This document shows positions 24,101 to 35,987 of a stretch of DNA of 64,000 bases, one piece after another. This DNA comes from Zhengitettix transpicula (Eukaryota > Arthropoda > Insecta > Orthoptera > Tetrigidae), in assembly GCA_037074705.1 (NCBI GenBank), contig CM073590.1, positions 1,388,001 to 1,452,000 of the forward strand, given 5' to 3'. Both the position numbers and the translations under genes were made by a program. The notes beneath the pieces are model-generated. The model made no database searches. It had not been told where the DNA came from and worked only from the letters and a program-made list of their open reading frames with translations. Every line of letters begins with the position of its first letter. Position 1 is the stretch's first letter.

Positions 24101-24382
24101 TTGGTGTATTTTGTTTTGTATGGTCAACTCCCGTTCTCTGAACCGAGATATTTCAGCCGATGTAGGAATGAAATCTTTTACGACCTGCTGAAACGACCCC
24201 TTGAAGCGGACGAGATGATTTGCTTTATGCGCCGTGGTACACGTTATCGGGGTGCGAATCCGCGTGTTCTGCGCTACTCAGCAAAAGGTAGTAACACCTT
24301 CCTGAAATTATCTGGCCGAGTTAACCAATTATCCACGATGTACCGTGGGCAAAACGTTGACACTAAATTTTTAAATTATTAA
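24101..24382 (+). other. Unrecognised 93-codon open frame of balanced base composition
   Basis: I do not recognise this frame. It is rich in arginine (e.g. ICFMRRGTRYRGANPRVLRY), with near 50 percent GC against AT-rich flanks. There is no polyadenine-type tail, signal peptide or membrane segment. It could be a decayed transposon segment or an accidental frame in a GC-richer island; both strands are comparatively open here. No clear splice sites bound it. Confidence 0.2.
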
Positions 24383-24653
24383 TTTTCAATAGTTGATACA
24401 AGAGCAGTTCTATTAAATACAATTATATTGAAACTAAAAAGAACAGGAGAAGCAAATTTCAATTATAATTGGGGAACGGTGCAAAAAGAAGTCTTGTAAT
24501 TAGACGAGCTACTTTATTTCATAGTCAATAATTGTAAAAGTGCCCTATGTACTTACGACGTATTGCTTGTTGCATTCATGAATAGAAGCTCAATTTATAT
24601 TACCTAAATTTCCCTTTCTACTTTCACATTAGCACAGGTTATTATAACTCCAA

Positions 24654-25776
24654 GATGAGTGCCTGGTGTTGCCCGGGTATTTATTTAAATTAACCCGGAA
24701 CAGGAATTGATTCGACACTAACATCTTGGTAAACATTTCATTTGACCAGCATCAATATCGCCACGTTCTCCTCCCCGACCTAACCCTTCGGCATCTAACT
24801 ACAAATAAACCAGGATTGTTACTACTACATAGAATAAAAGTGTCTAAACATCAAGACGAATTAAAACAGTAAACAAGTAATCGCTAACTTAATAAAGTCT
24901 AAAACTATTCCCGGTACCTGAAAGGAATAAAGAAATATAACCTTTACCTAAATAGAGACCAAAATATAGCTGGTACACTAAGAAAATAAAAAATAAACCA
25001 CCATAGTTAATGCGAGAATTAAATTCAGCAACTTCTATAAATTTGGAATCGACACCAATATCGGTCTTTTTTTCATTACTTTTTATGTAAACTTCTTCCA
25101 CCACGATAGATATGAGTATTTTCCTCCCTTACCTTTCGTAATTAAAATCAGACACTTAAAAATACTAGAATGATACTATAAAATTAAGCTACCCCGACAA
25201 CGTTTTATTCGACGCTAATAATAGCCGTTTAGGAATGTTTTTAAATTCCACCCCTAACCGTAGAGGCGGTAGGTGTGTCTTAACCCTTCAGTGTTTCTTC
25301 CTGCATCGTAAGTAACATGTGTGTAAAGTTTGGTAGAAATTGGTCTATGGATTTAAGATTGTAAACGGAAATTTGTTCTCCTTCCACTACGAATCCTAGC
25401 GGCTGAGCTGTATGGTAAATGTCCGAAATAAATTCATTTACTTCTATAACCCTGGATTTGACACCAATCTAGGTTGTTTCGTTTTATTTTTATGTAACGC
25501 CCTTCCATCCCCTCCCTAATTGGTGATTTAAGGGATTGAAATACATTAAAAAATCTGGATAGATACTATTAATCTCATAGTGCCAGAAAAGTTATTAATC
25601 GACGCTAATCGGAACTTTTAACATGTTTTTAAATTTCATCCCTGCTCATTCCTTGGGAGTTGCCAAGCGCTTCGAAAGGCCGACAGAACGCACCATAATT
25701 TCATCGCAATTGAATGAATGGTTTTGGAGCGCAAAGGGAATACACAGACACATTCATTTTTATATATAGATAGATT
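24654..25776 (+). repeat. Repeat B copy (near full-length)
   Basis: Starts GATGAGTGCCTGGTGTTGCC and ends CATTCATTTTTATATATAGA. Internal blocks include CTCCCCGACCTAACCCTTCG, CACCAATATCGG and CACCAATCTAGG (two internal units, ~25040 and ~25465), GGTAGGTGTGTCTTAACCC and CATGTGTGTAAAGTTTGGT. It is a forward counterpart to the reverse copy at 5857-6478. No coding remnant. Confidence 0.65.
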
Positions 25777-26112
25777 AATCATCTAAGAGTATTATGAATT
25801 TGAGTTCGTTTATCATCAGTGGAGACTTACCTGTTGAATGTTTCCTACTATTATTATTTGTATCAAATATTGGTGGGGATAAAATAGTGAATTACATTAA
25901 ATTTTGAATTTTCTAATTCTCTATTTATTTCCAACAATTTCATTTTTAGTAACTTAAGTATCTCATTTGTCCTGTGTACTTATATTATTTGGTGTTATAT
26001 GGTAATAAAGATTTTGTGGGGTAGGGAACTAGGTAAAACTCTATGGGACAAAGAGGTCCATATTCCTCGACCCTGGTGAATGCTAGGTAGATATTCAGCT
26101 CCTTTGTTCATT
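25777..26112. other. AT-rich non-coding stretch
   Basis: Nothing recognised. Confidence 0.4.
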
Positions 26113-26662
26113 ATTTTTCCATTGTACTTATTAAAATATCATTTTCGACTCCTAAAATATCATGAACTACCGTTTCGGCTGGACTGTCCGAGACCCGGGA
26201 AATAATATTTGTATGTATTTGTTAGACACTGCCCAAAGCAGTTGTAAAATAAATTATATAAAAGATGTTCTTTATTTGTTCTAAAGTTCTGTAATTATTT
26301 ATAATTGCGTTCTATTCCTAGAATTTAAAAAAGTCCTCATCTAGAACTGAATTAAGCGCAGTAACGCAAGTGAACGCAGCCTAGGGAATTTTTCCATTGT
26401 ACTTATTAAAATATCATTTTCGACTCCTAAAATATCATGAACTACCGTTTCGGCTGGACTGTCCGAGACCCGGGAAATAATATTTGTATGTATTTGTTAG
26501 ACACTGCCCAAAGCAGTTGTAAAATAAATTATATAAAAGATGTTCTTTATTTGTTCTAAAGTTCTGTAATTATTTATAATTGCGTTCTATTCCTAGAATT
26601 TAAAAAAGTCCTCATCTAGAACTGAATTAAGCGCAGTAACGCAAGTGAACGCAGCCTAGGGA
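26113..26662 (+). repeat. Perfect 275-bp tandem duplication
   Basis: Units 26113-26387 and 26388-26662 appear identical by eye over their whole length. Each runs from ATTTTTCCATTGTACTTATT to GAACGCAGCCTAGGG. Each holds GACACTGCCCAAAGCAGTTG followed by TAAAATAAATTA, which resembles the LINE 3' end at ~1215-1250. There is no coding content. Confidence 0.9.
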
Positions 26663-26990
26663 ATTGGCCTCGCAGCGCATGCATGAATATTGAGGCGGAG
26701 CCGAATTAATGATGTAATCCCATAAAGCCAGCACTGCCTGGGCCACAGATTGCTTCCTCTTGCTCACTCTTCATGGCGAATTGACACGAAGATGTGAGGA
26801 TTAAATAGTGTTGTTCCTGATTTTGTTGATGCAAACCTGCCTATGGTTTGATTCATTTAGATGGAGAATAATAACAAAATGGTAGCTGAGGTGAAGAAGT
26901 AGGAGTAAAATGAGGATGGAACTATTCTCAAGAGGTGAAAGCAAAACGATTTTATTGAACCATCAACATTTTATTCCTTATTCATCACCT
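26663..26990. other. GC-balanced unique segment
   Basis: 26670-26790 has a more even base composition than its flanks (GCATGCATGAATATTGAGG, CAGCACTGCCTGGGCC). No frame or splice pattern is convincing. Confidence 0.35.
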
Positions 26991-27000
26991 CAGTTATTTC

Positions 27001-28565
27001 CAGAGCTTATGCCCTTCCTAAAATTAAAACCTGACCTATCTTCTGGAATTATTATTGCTTCTACTGGTAGTCCCTTACACAAAATTTCCTCCTACATTAA
27101 TAAACATATTTTCTAAAGCCCTTAATAAAAAAAAACATTATTCTGTTAAAAATTCTTAACAATTTATTAATAAAATCAAGCACCTAAATGTTCCTCAAGA
27201 TCACTCTTTAATTTCTCTTGATTTAGTTTCTTTATTCAACTCAACTCCCAATCATTTAGTCATTAACAGATTCAATAACATATAGCCGATTTTCAGTCAA
27301 TGTACTAAAATTACACTTGAAATTTATATGCATTTTAAATCTAATCCACAATTCCACTGATTTCAAGTTTAATCAGGTTCACTATCATCAAATCAAAAGT
27401 TCTCCCAGGGGAAACCCCCTTAATCCTTTTTTTCTGTGATAGCCATGAGAGGTTTAGAAACTTCTTGTCTTTCTCTACTTCCTGTCCAACCTCTTTGTAC
27501 ATCAGACATGTAGATGACATTTTTGTAGTTAATTCTTCTCAAATCAATCTTATAGCCAATACTTTCAATAATTATCATCCCAACTTACAAATCACCCATG
27601 AACTTGAATCTAACCATTCTCTTAATTTCTTTGATGTTACTGTATCCATCACAATACTTCCATTCTCACCAACTGGTTCAGAAAACCTGCATATTCAGGG
27701 CGAGTTCTCAATTTTATTTCTGATGATCCTCCTAACCAAAAGAGAACTATGTTGTCTTGTAGACAGAGCTATATTATTGCTAACTCCAAGAACCATCAAC
27801 ACAACATAAATATTGTCCGGAACGTTTTAAATTCTAGTTATTTTTCTAAATTTTCTTAATAAACACATAAACATTACGTTGAACAAAATCCAATATCCAA
27901 CTGTCACTCGTCCGCAAACACCTCAATGCAAATATTTTCTCGTACTCCCTTATTACAATTTCTACAACACACATTCGTCAAAACATTTAAAGAATATCAA
28001 ATATATATCATTTACAGATCAACTAATACTATTTCCTATTTGATTAAAAACATCAAGGACCCAATTAACACCTACAACAAACATTGTGTTGTTTACAAAA
28101 TCTCTTGCTCTAATTGTAATTCCTGCTACATAAGACAAACAAAACGTTCCGTTAATACCCGTATCAAGGAACGTGAGTCTAATATCAAACTTCTCCAAAC
28201 ATATAATTCAATTCGAAGAATACATTTCTAATGCTAAGAATTTAAACATTGGCACAAGGTAAAATTTCAGACTTACCATTACATAAAAATATCACAGAAA
28301 TGAATGTACAAACAGACAGTATGAAACTCAGCAATTGCTACGATCTCTTATTGTTACGCTAAACCTTCTGCTTTCCCATTGTCGTTACGCTTTCTTCGCT
28401 TTTGAGTTGTGCAGTTGTGTCGCTCTATGGTCTTCTTAGCCCCTGAGGAAAGGAACAAGTAACCCAGATACGTTGTGTGGTATTTATATTATCACTACAA
28501 TTGTCTGTATTTCGCTAACTTTCTTATTATTAATTTTTAATCAGACGTAAATTTTTCATTTCATC
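27001..28565 (+). mobile_element. Penelope-like element 1 (PLE, inactivated)
   Basis: PLEs encode a reverse transcriptase linked to a GIY-YIG endonuclease. Here blocks occur in the usual order but in shifting frames. They are a 5' RT block with IIIASTGSPLHKISSYI (~27047), SLDLVSLFN (~27215), the catalytic HVDDIF at 27507-27524 (usual YVDD, here Y to H), LNFFDVTV, and the endonuclease block CVVYKISCSNCNSCYIRQTK near 28085-28145. In the last block the GIY-YIG glycine is replaced by arginine. The start of the RT is missing. The 3' end has a degenerate hammerhead-like CCTGAGGAAAGGAACAAG and then TGTGTGGTATTTATATTATC, a tail repeated at other sites in the window. Stops and frameshifts make it a pseudogene. 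Confidence 0.8.
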
Positions 28566-29080
28566 ATTTTGATGAATTAGAGCCATCATACATTCAGTCT
28601 TTTCTGGAAATCTGTTTCATTATTAATAGCTTTCGCGATACTGGAAAATTATTATTCAACTCTTTTATTTTCTAAGCAAAGCCATTCATGACGACGACAT
28701 GGACTACCGTCTGCCCCTAGTTCTTTACACATCTTAATTATCTGATATATAAGCACTTCCATGTTCCGTATACTTATATGAAAAAGTAAGGAAAGTAATA
28801 GATTTTATGATTGAAGTACGTAAAAGTCAATGTAAGAAGTGAAAAAATAAAGAAATTACAAGTCTCAATAGGCTGAGGCGAAATATATAAAATTTATATT
28901 ATAAATTGGATTGCTGTCTGTACGTATACAACCTCATGGTATTATACTCGAAACTAATATAAACATTGACAGCTAAACACCGTCTCGTATGTATTATCCT
29001 TCATAAATCAGTAAAAGGAGGAAAATCTTGTGGATGCACAAATTTGAAAATATAGCAAAAACTTTAATCAAACGATATAA
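28566..29080. other. AT-rich spacer between inverted PLE tails
   Basis: No features recognised. Confidence 0.4.
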
Positions 29081-29240
29081 TGAAAAAAATTACGTCTGAT
29101 TAAAAATAATGAATAAGAAATATAGCCAAATGAGACAAAAAGGGTAATATAAATACCACACAACGTTTCTAGGATCCTTGTTCCTTTCGTCAGGTGCTAA
29201 GAAAAGCCTAGAGAAATACAACTGAGCTTGTCAGTTTACA
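29081..29240 (-). mobile_element. PLE 3' tail, reverse orientation
   Basis: Reverse complement of the tail at 28440-28563: ACGTCTGATTAAAAATAATG, then CCAAATGAGACAAAAAGGG and ATATAAATACCACACAACG. The hammerhead-like core is relatively well kept. On the minus strand it reads CTGACGA, a potential AGGA/TCCT stem and then GAAAC, with an A-A mismatch where the G-C closing pair is expected. It forms an inverted pair with the tail of PLE 1. Confidence 0.65.
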
Positions 29241-30031
29241 ACACTCAAAACGATATTATATTTGAGGAAGCGTACTTCTTCCCTTCAGTCACGGATGTAA
29301 CAATTTCAAATGACGAAACCGTATTGCAACAATTGACGGGTTGAAAATTTTTCAAAAACCAAAATCTCTATATAAATTTGGAAAAAATAATGAAAGTTTA
29401 CTCTCTCACAAAATTAGTAAATGTGTGTACCCCGTTCCCCATAGGTCATTTAGACATATTATATCCAAAAATTGAATTATCCAAAGAAGAAAATGATTGA
29501 TGTTCTCCAGTACAATTTTAAGGTGATCAAAAATTTATATTTATACTTAATTAATACCGTATTTGATGACTAATTAAAATTTTTATGATAAAAATGAAAT
29601 AAATTTTATAATATATATCTATATATATATTAAAATTACAATTTTTAAAATTTAATTACAATGTTTCGCTAATTTGAAGGCATGATACTCCAGGGGAAAC
29701 TAAATACTGGATTAAGAAAATGTACGTAAGTCAGAGAGGAAAAAATGACAGGCCGATGGAAGACGTTAACAAAGCAGGTGTAGGGCACAATCCAAATTTT
29801 CCTTTATACCTCATTCACAGATAACCTTTTTCAGTCTTAATTAGAGGAAACGATCTTCTAGCTGTTTCATAAGAGAACAAGTACATGTTTTTAAACATAC
29901 ATTGGAATTGTGACAAATGCATGTTTGTTATGTTAGTTTTATCTTGAACTTCAGAAATCTTTTTAGAAGGTGAGTCTTCTTCTTCTTGGAATGCTATGAA
30001 CAAATGTTTTCTGATTCAAATATGCTTCCAG
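29241..30031. other. Non-coding stretch upstream of the candidate exon
   Basis: AT-rich with a (TA)-rich patch near 29610-29635. The last 30 bp (TTTTCTGATTCAAATATGCT then TCCAG) act as a plausible branch point and acceptor for the exon at 30032. Confidence 0.4.
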
Positions 30032-30116
30032 GGCCTTCGTGCGAATTCTTTGCGTCTGTTGTCCTAGAAGAATGCGTCGAAGATACCAACCAGCTTTGCG
30101 CTCCAAACCCAGCCAG
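30032..30116 (+). CDS. Candidate internal exon of a class A GPCR (helix 8 / C-tail)
   Basis: An 85-bp open segment follows CTTCCAG and ends CAGCCAG/GTAAGT, a consensus donor. One base completes an upstream codon, then 28 codons read AFVRILCVCCPRRMRRRYQP and onward, ending in phase 0. In many class A receptors the sequence after NPxxY is '(E/D)FR(R/K)AF.RIL C.C', the amphipathic helix 8 with palmitoylated cysteines and a basic tail. This fits if the previous exon ends in ..FR plus two bases of R or K. Aminergic (alpha-1 adrenergic/octopamine-type) and several peptide receptors share this pattern, so the ligand class cannot be told. No transmembrane exon was found in the window. Downstream phase-0 partners are proposed at 32162, 38169 and 49220. 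The alternative is a chance open segment between accidental splice sites. Confidence 0.45.
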
Positions 30117-30788
30117 GTAAGTTACGAAAATAATCATACAATATTAACTATAAAGTTAAAAATTGTTGTAAAAAAAATAATCATCTGACCAAAAAAAGAT
30201 ATGATGATAACGTATTAGACCCTGTGAAATTGTTAAGAAATAGAGAAAATGCATGTTCCTAAACATGAAACCGGCTAGCAAAAATTAAAGTAAATGTAAA
30301 TTATGAATTTAAATCAATAAGTTTAATAATTCAATAAATGCATGTGAAAATATTTTAAAATGGTGTTGATATGATCAAATAATTACAGAGAAAGAATAAT
30401 AAATGTTTTGTTATTTTTTATGTTTATAATGCCTGTTAACATTCATCATAAATACACGTTTAGATTATACACAAAACATTAAACTTTCGAATAGTGTACA
30501 TAAAATTACACAAACTGTTATACACACGGAAGAACAGTTAACATAAGCCAGTCACTGTTGGTAACTTAAATAAGAGTTTTAATCCCTCTTGATAGTGAGA
30601 CTTAATAACTAAAATTTTAGGTGGCACGAATATTAAGCTATAAAGACAACCATTTAGAAATGGTCAATCCTTTGCAATGTATGAACTTTCCTATTTATTA
30701 CTTCCCGGACAATCTCGTCCAATTACATGAAGTGATGATAATACTCTTCATGTTTAATTTTTAAATACTTTTATTTTTAATTTTTGCA
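30117..30788. other. AT-rich, presumed intron sequence
   Basis: Nothing recognised after the donor site GTAAGT at 30117. Confidence 0.4.
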
Positions 30789-31690
30789 GAATTCACTGAT
30801 ATTGTTAAATTTCCGTTGTTCTGTTCATCTTCAGTTCATCCCGTGTGTGCAGCCTGTTCTCATAAACCTTTCATTTAAGGTAGCTCTACTGGAAAAATTC
30901 TGGAGGCGTTGAATCGGGAGAACGTAGGGGCCATAATCCTTTTGAGATTTTCCTTTTACTAAAATCCCTCGTAAGAAAAGCATCGTTGCATTGTGGCACC
31001 GTTCTGCTGCAACCAACATCCATGTTCATCGATTTGAAGTAACGAAATAAACTGTGTAATAATGTTTAGTTACATAACGCTGTTCACTGTAGTTTGAAAG
31101 AAACTAGGGCCCACTATTGGACGACGTAATACGACACACCACACTCCAAATTTTTGACAGTGATACGGGTGTTCACGAAAGACATGAGGACTTTTGGTTG
31201 AAAAAATTCTAGAGTTTTGACTATTCACGTATCCACTAAGGTGAAACCAAGCCTCAATACTAAAGACAACACGGTCAAGCTCTCCAAATCCGTGTTTGTC
31301 AACAAATGGCCAAAACCTTCGACAGTACAGTAGAAGCTGGCTCTTTCAATTCCTGAACACTACGAACACTTGTAACTTCTTCATCGCTTTCTGAGCAACT
31401 ACCATACGAAATATTAGCATGTGTTGATAGGCTTCGCAAGGTTTTTGAAGGCCAAAGCAGCATCGCATTTCTAACCTCAGCCAGGTTAGCGTCAGTTAAA
31501 ATAGACAGTCTCCCGCTTCATTTTCTGTAACTGATCCGGTTTCAGGGAAACGGTCGATTAATCTGGTTATCGTCGAATTGTTAGGATCCAAATACTTAAC
31601 ACGAAATTGGTCTACGACAGATGCATATGAACGACTGGCAAAATAATGTTAAACCATGAACACTCGTTGCTCTAGCGAAAACATGTTTAC
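30789..31690 (-). pseudogene. Mariner-like transposase pseudogene (insect type)
   Basis: DDE transposase of the Tc1/mariner superfamily with the insect helix-turn-helix head often annotated as DUF4817. On the minus strand, ATG at 31684 gives MFSLEQRVFMV then a stop. Conserved blocks continue across frames: STITRLIDRFPETGSVTENE (HTH), SIEAWFHLSGYVNSQNSRIF (first catalytic D replaced), FREHPYHCQKFGVWCVVLRR, CWLQQNGATMQRCF (usual QQDGATAH; second D replaced by N), PDSTPPEFF and YENRLHTRDELK. The missing aspartates, stops and frameshifts rule out activity. The copy is nearly full length. Clear terminal inverted repeats could not be delimited by eye. Confidence 0.85.
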
Positions 31691-32161
31691 GACACTGTTA
31701 AATCTTCAATACTACAGACTGCATGCGACCAATACACACTTCAATGGCCCCTACATCGTTGTCGGTAATATCAGTGGTGCTATCTTGTAGAAGTCGATAG
31801 AAATAATTAAAAACGACTATTTACAGACATTTATTTCTAAGCGCGCGACTTTGAAATCTCTCTGTATATTGATTCAAAATACGTTAATTTAAAAAACATA
31901 ATTTTTTGTTTTGTGTAACACAATTAAGATATTGTAAATGTACTAAGTTCTTAGTTGCTCAAGTGATTGTAAGTTTCTGCAGCTCATGTAAATATTCAAG
32001 GCAAGGTTTTTGTTCAGGTTAGTACGAGTAGTTACTTCAATGTGTATCGGTGTTTCTACCAGCTGAATTGATTGACACTTGTGTATTTCTGTGATTGTGT
32101 TGTCCCATGTGGAACAGTAACTGCACAGTATCTTGTGAACGATGTATATATCTATTTACAG
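31691..32161. other. Non-coding flank of the mariner copy
   Basis: AAGCGCGCGACTTTGAAATC near 31839 may be the outer end of the mariner element. AGGTTAGT at ~32018 resembles a donor site, but no exon is visible before it. Confidence 0.35.
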
Positions 32162-32257
32162 AAATTGATGGCGGGGAAGTATTACTCCAAGTGCTCTTTC
32201 CGACATCATCAGCACCGGCCAAGCAGGGAGGATTCCTGCGAACAAACATATATTTAA
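32162..32257 (+). CDS. Candidate terminal exon (phase 0), unrecognised
   Basis: After ATCTATTTACAG a phase-0 frame reads KLMAGKYYSKCSFRHHQHRP and on to a TAA at 32255-32257, 31 codons. It could be joined to the donor at 30117 to give a short alternative tail, since phases agree. It is followed by a GC-rich segment that could be UTR. There is no family match, and a one-in-three phase agreement is weak evidence, so this is speculative. Confidence 0.2.
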   Translation, partial: KLMAGKYYSKCSFRHHQHRPSREDSCEQTYI

Positions 32258-32420
32258 CATGAGCCCTACATTTTCGCTGAAGGTACGGGCCTGTGCCTGT
32301 GTGTGTTATGTGTGCCTCGACCTCACCCTCGCATCGCATCGCCTCGTCCACCCCCTCGCACGCTGCTGCATTAGCACGCACTGCCGCCGCCGCCGCTCTG
32401 TCTCTGATTGTGCTTATGAC
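32258..32420. other. GC-rich island with (GCC)n
   Basis: 32280-32400 is strongly GC-rich for the window, with GCATCGCATCGCCTCG and GCCGCCGCCGCCGC. The long minus-strand frame here (32037-32432) is alanine-rich because of this composition. It may be UTR or promoter sequence. Confidence 0.4.
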
Positions 32421-35051
32421 ATAAATTAACAATTACTGCATCCGTTTAAATGGCTTTGCAAAGGCTATTACCTCTTAAATGAGTTAATGTTACCAAACTG
32501 TTTCTGTTACATGTTACATGTATTATTTCAATACTTGTTGTTCAATGCGAATATGTTCACCTGCACTTAACCACATAACACATTTTTATGCAAAACATTA
32601 CATTATAAGTAATATTCTGACTGTTTAATAAATCGTTAGCATGTATAACACATATGTAATTACATATCTTTAAATTATTACTAATATATAAAATAGTTTA
32701 CTCTTAATCCAAATGACAACGGGGGAAATACAGTACTTGAAGATAAAACTGTTATTGAATTTAACATGAACACTACATTTTAGTTAATGAATCGTACCAA
32801 AATAACGTTAGAAATCAACGATGAGTTATCTGACGACATTTTACTGTTAATAAATATATGCCTTTAATTCAAAAAAACACTACCCGTGGATTTGTATTCA
32901 AATCGTATAAATTCGTATATATCATATCAAATCGTCAAAAATTTAGTGTAATTCATTTCTAGTATCTAAAACAGCTCCGTTCCTGTGAGTTCAGGCTAAC
33001 TTAACTTTTCACAATTATATTCACATTCTCTCATTGTTTATACTTATATTAAGCTAAAAATGAAATTCAGTTTAAGTTACGGACCAGAATTCCTTTTTAT
33101 TAAATTAAAAATCACAGTGACCAGAAGCTTTCCAATAAAACGGTAAAAACTCCTCAAATGAAACTAAAACTGCAGGTTAAAAATCAATCTTTGCATACTA
33201 ATACGTCTAACTGGAACAAATAAGTATGAATAATAGTCAACGTAACAATAATACTGCAGATTATTTTCACACTAATGCTCTTAGAACCCATCTTAAAATC
33301 TATTAATTTTAATCACTTTATGTATTACAATTACGTGCGTAATTTATTTATTATTCATATTTTAACTCGCATTTTACTTGTTATTCGCTAGCAATTCATT
33401 CAATTTGACTTATTCTCTCCTCTCAGGATAACAATGTGTAAAATGTGCTGTATCGATATAGTTAAGTCTGAGTTATGTAACAGAATAAGACTTCATTTAC
33501 TCAAATATCAGCCTTAACTAATTAAGGTTTCTGTTTCATGGAATGTGTTACATTACTAACAAGTATGGAAAATTTTGGTGGTGGCTATTTACTGACAGAC
33601 GTTCTTCATCCTATGTCATTTTATTTATGTCCGTAATGTTTAAGTAATCAAAAATAACTGCTTAAGATTTATGTGAACGGGGAAATGAATATGAAGATGA
33701 TAATTGTTTTCAAAATGATCCTATCGTCAGATTGAGCTAACGTCGGAATAGTGGCCATATTGAAAGGATACATTTATAACTACGGTTGCTGCATGGGTTA
33801 CTTATAATAAGTTGAAGATGAGAGAGTAACATGATGAGTATATAGAACACTGCACACAACATTATGCTAAATGAAGAAAACTGCTACGTTGATTGATGAT
33901 TCAAACTCAACTTATTCTTAACGACGTAAGACTTGGAAAGAACGTTAGAGACCTTGCAGTCAATGGTTTTCAAATATGAATCTTCACTTCACGAATTATT
34001 GCTTGAAATATGAAATGCGCTTCATAGTTGCCATGCTTCTGAAAATTATGTCTGTACTACATTTAAAAACACGAATACACGTAATTTATTAATTTATTGA
34101 CTTTCAGATTATCAAATATTTATTTAAATTTCTGTGGTAACGTTTGAAATAAGTTTAGTACTTATTATGTTTTTTCATTACATGTTCCCCTGTGTAAGTT
34201 TGTTCAGATATTGGACTTTCTTCTGCGTTTTATATAATATGCTACGATAGATTCTCATATTTATTAGTACTTTGCCAAGACTGAAAACAACTCAGATGGC
34301 AATATTCTCTTCCCAGAGAGTTTTCCTCGTTTTAATAAAACTCTGCCGTGGACTCTGAATGGGTTCCCGCGAAGCAAACGCAAGGGACCGTGATGAGTTT
34401 CTACCAATAGTGTGCTAAAACTACTCACTAAAAACAATTTCCACTGAGTTACAGCCCTATATTTACTACTGTTATTAATGCAATCAACTGAGTTTTAATG
34501 TAATAAATACATGTGAAAGGACCACTTGCAGAGAAGTTTCTTTGGGTATATAATTGTCTATGGTGCGGAGAAATGTAAGATTACGTAATATGAATTCTTC
34601 CAATCATTCTGAAAGAAACAAACTAAGAAATGAAATAGTCATTAAAAAACGAACCAGCAGGAACGAAAAGTGATCTAAATATACAGCGAAGATTATTTAG
34701 TTGTAGGAATTAATGGAAGAAGATAGATATAACGTTTTCAGCAACAAGAAAGGATCAAGGATAATTAAGAGCAATAGAATGTAAGTATTACAACTCATAC
34801 TGACGTAGTCTCCCCTAATTTGGCCTAGCACTAGTGAATGTTATATATTCTGTACCATGTTGATGTGAGTATTACACTCCTACGTTTCCGAAAGTCTAAC
34901 TTTTTATAAATATTACCCAACACACAAACCGTTACTTAAACTACCTGAAAATAGTGAAGTCATCGAAACCTAAACTGTCACTATGCTAAAACGACACAAA
35001 ATCTTAATAACCGCAGTTCATTTATAATTTGGTAAAATATACTAGTTTCCA
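32421..35051. other. AT-rich non-coding stretch, 2.6 kb
   Basis: No open frame, repeat unit or motif recognised. This is the longest repeat-poor part of the window by eye. Confidence 0.45.
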
Positions 35052-35366
35052 GCTGAAGCCTAAACTGGTCGAGGCATGGAAAAGAAAATGCTGCGTCCTC
35101 ACAGAAAATCACTCTACCGCTATCAGAAGGACGTGGGACAAGTTCCAAGCGCCCGAACTACCTGACGCAACTTTTCAGCGTTTGTCGTGCATCACTTTTA
35201 GGCGAATGCCGGGTAGGATCCTTAAAAAAACGCCCTAAGGCCCTAGTGAACCCTTGTCTACCTTCCTCTACCCTTCCGCACACCTCGTTTCAAATCTCCT
35301 TCCTATGCTATTAATGGGTCATTGTCACCACGTGGATTACCCTCATGTAGCCTGTTACTCTAAAAA
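35052..35366 (-). repeat. Repeat A copy 6 (reverse)
   Basis: Reverse copy from the AGGCACGG/GACCAGTTTAG part (CCTAAACTGGTCGAGGCATG on +) to the 5' end (ACCCTCATGTAGCCTGTTAC). The 69-codon frame at 35029-35238 falls inside it and is not a gene. Confidence 0.85.
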
Positions 35367-35987
35367 ATTAAAATGTCTCAAATAAACTAAATATATGGAG
35401 ACTCCGCAAGTTAAGCAGTTCTGCTGAGGTTTAAAAATAAATTTTTATCATTTGAGGAATATTTAATAACCCGGGCCGTCTAAGACCTCACTTGAGGATC
35501 TATTCAACAACGAGGATGAATCTCGCTGGGTTCGTTAATCGCACGTGTTACCCAATTTAAAGGGAAAGTATCTTCTTTAAGCAGCTCTACCTTATAAACG
35601 CTTCTCTGTATGCATTTCATTAAATAATATATCAAGTATCCCTAATATGATATAACCCCATCAAAGCAATAAATTCGGTACATAATAAAGAAACATTTGA
35701 GATAATTAAAATAATGTATATATAACATACTATATTCATGAAAATATTAAGGGGCTTTTTTAATTACTCTTGCTATGTAAACTCTAAATAATTAACACTT
35801 TCTATACTGAGAATAACTTCAGTTATCATCTTTAATTGAAACAGGACGTGTTATAAGGAAGCACTGTTTGAAAAGTAGATCTTAATTTGTCGAATAAACG
35901 ACATTATTTAAATAAGAAAAATTTACATTCAAAGAAAATTAAATAATTTCATCAATGACGAACATTAGGGGGAATAATATATCTTTT
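35367..35987. other. AT-rich non-coding stretch
   Basis: Nothing recognised. Confidence 0.4.

Noticed and set aside
32037..32432. 131-codon alanine-rich minus-strand frame
   Set aside because: The alanine run comes from the GCC-triplet stretch, and no start context, splice sites or family features support it.
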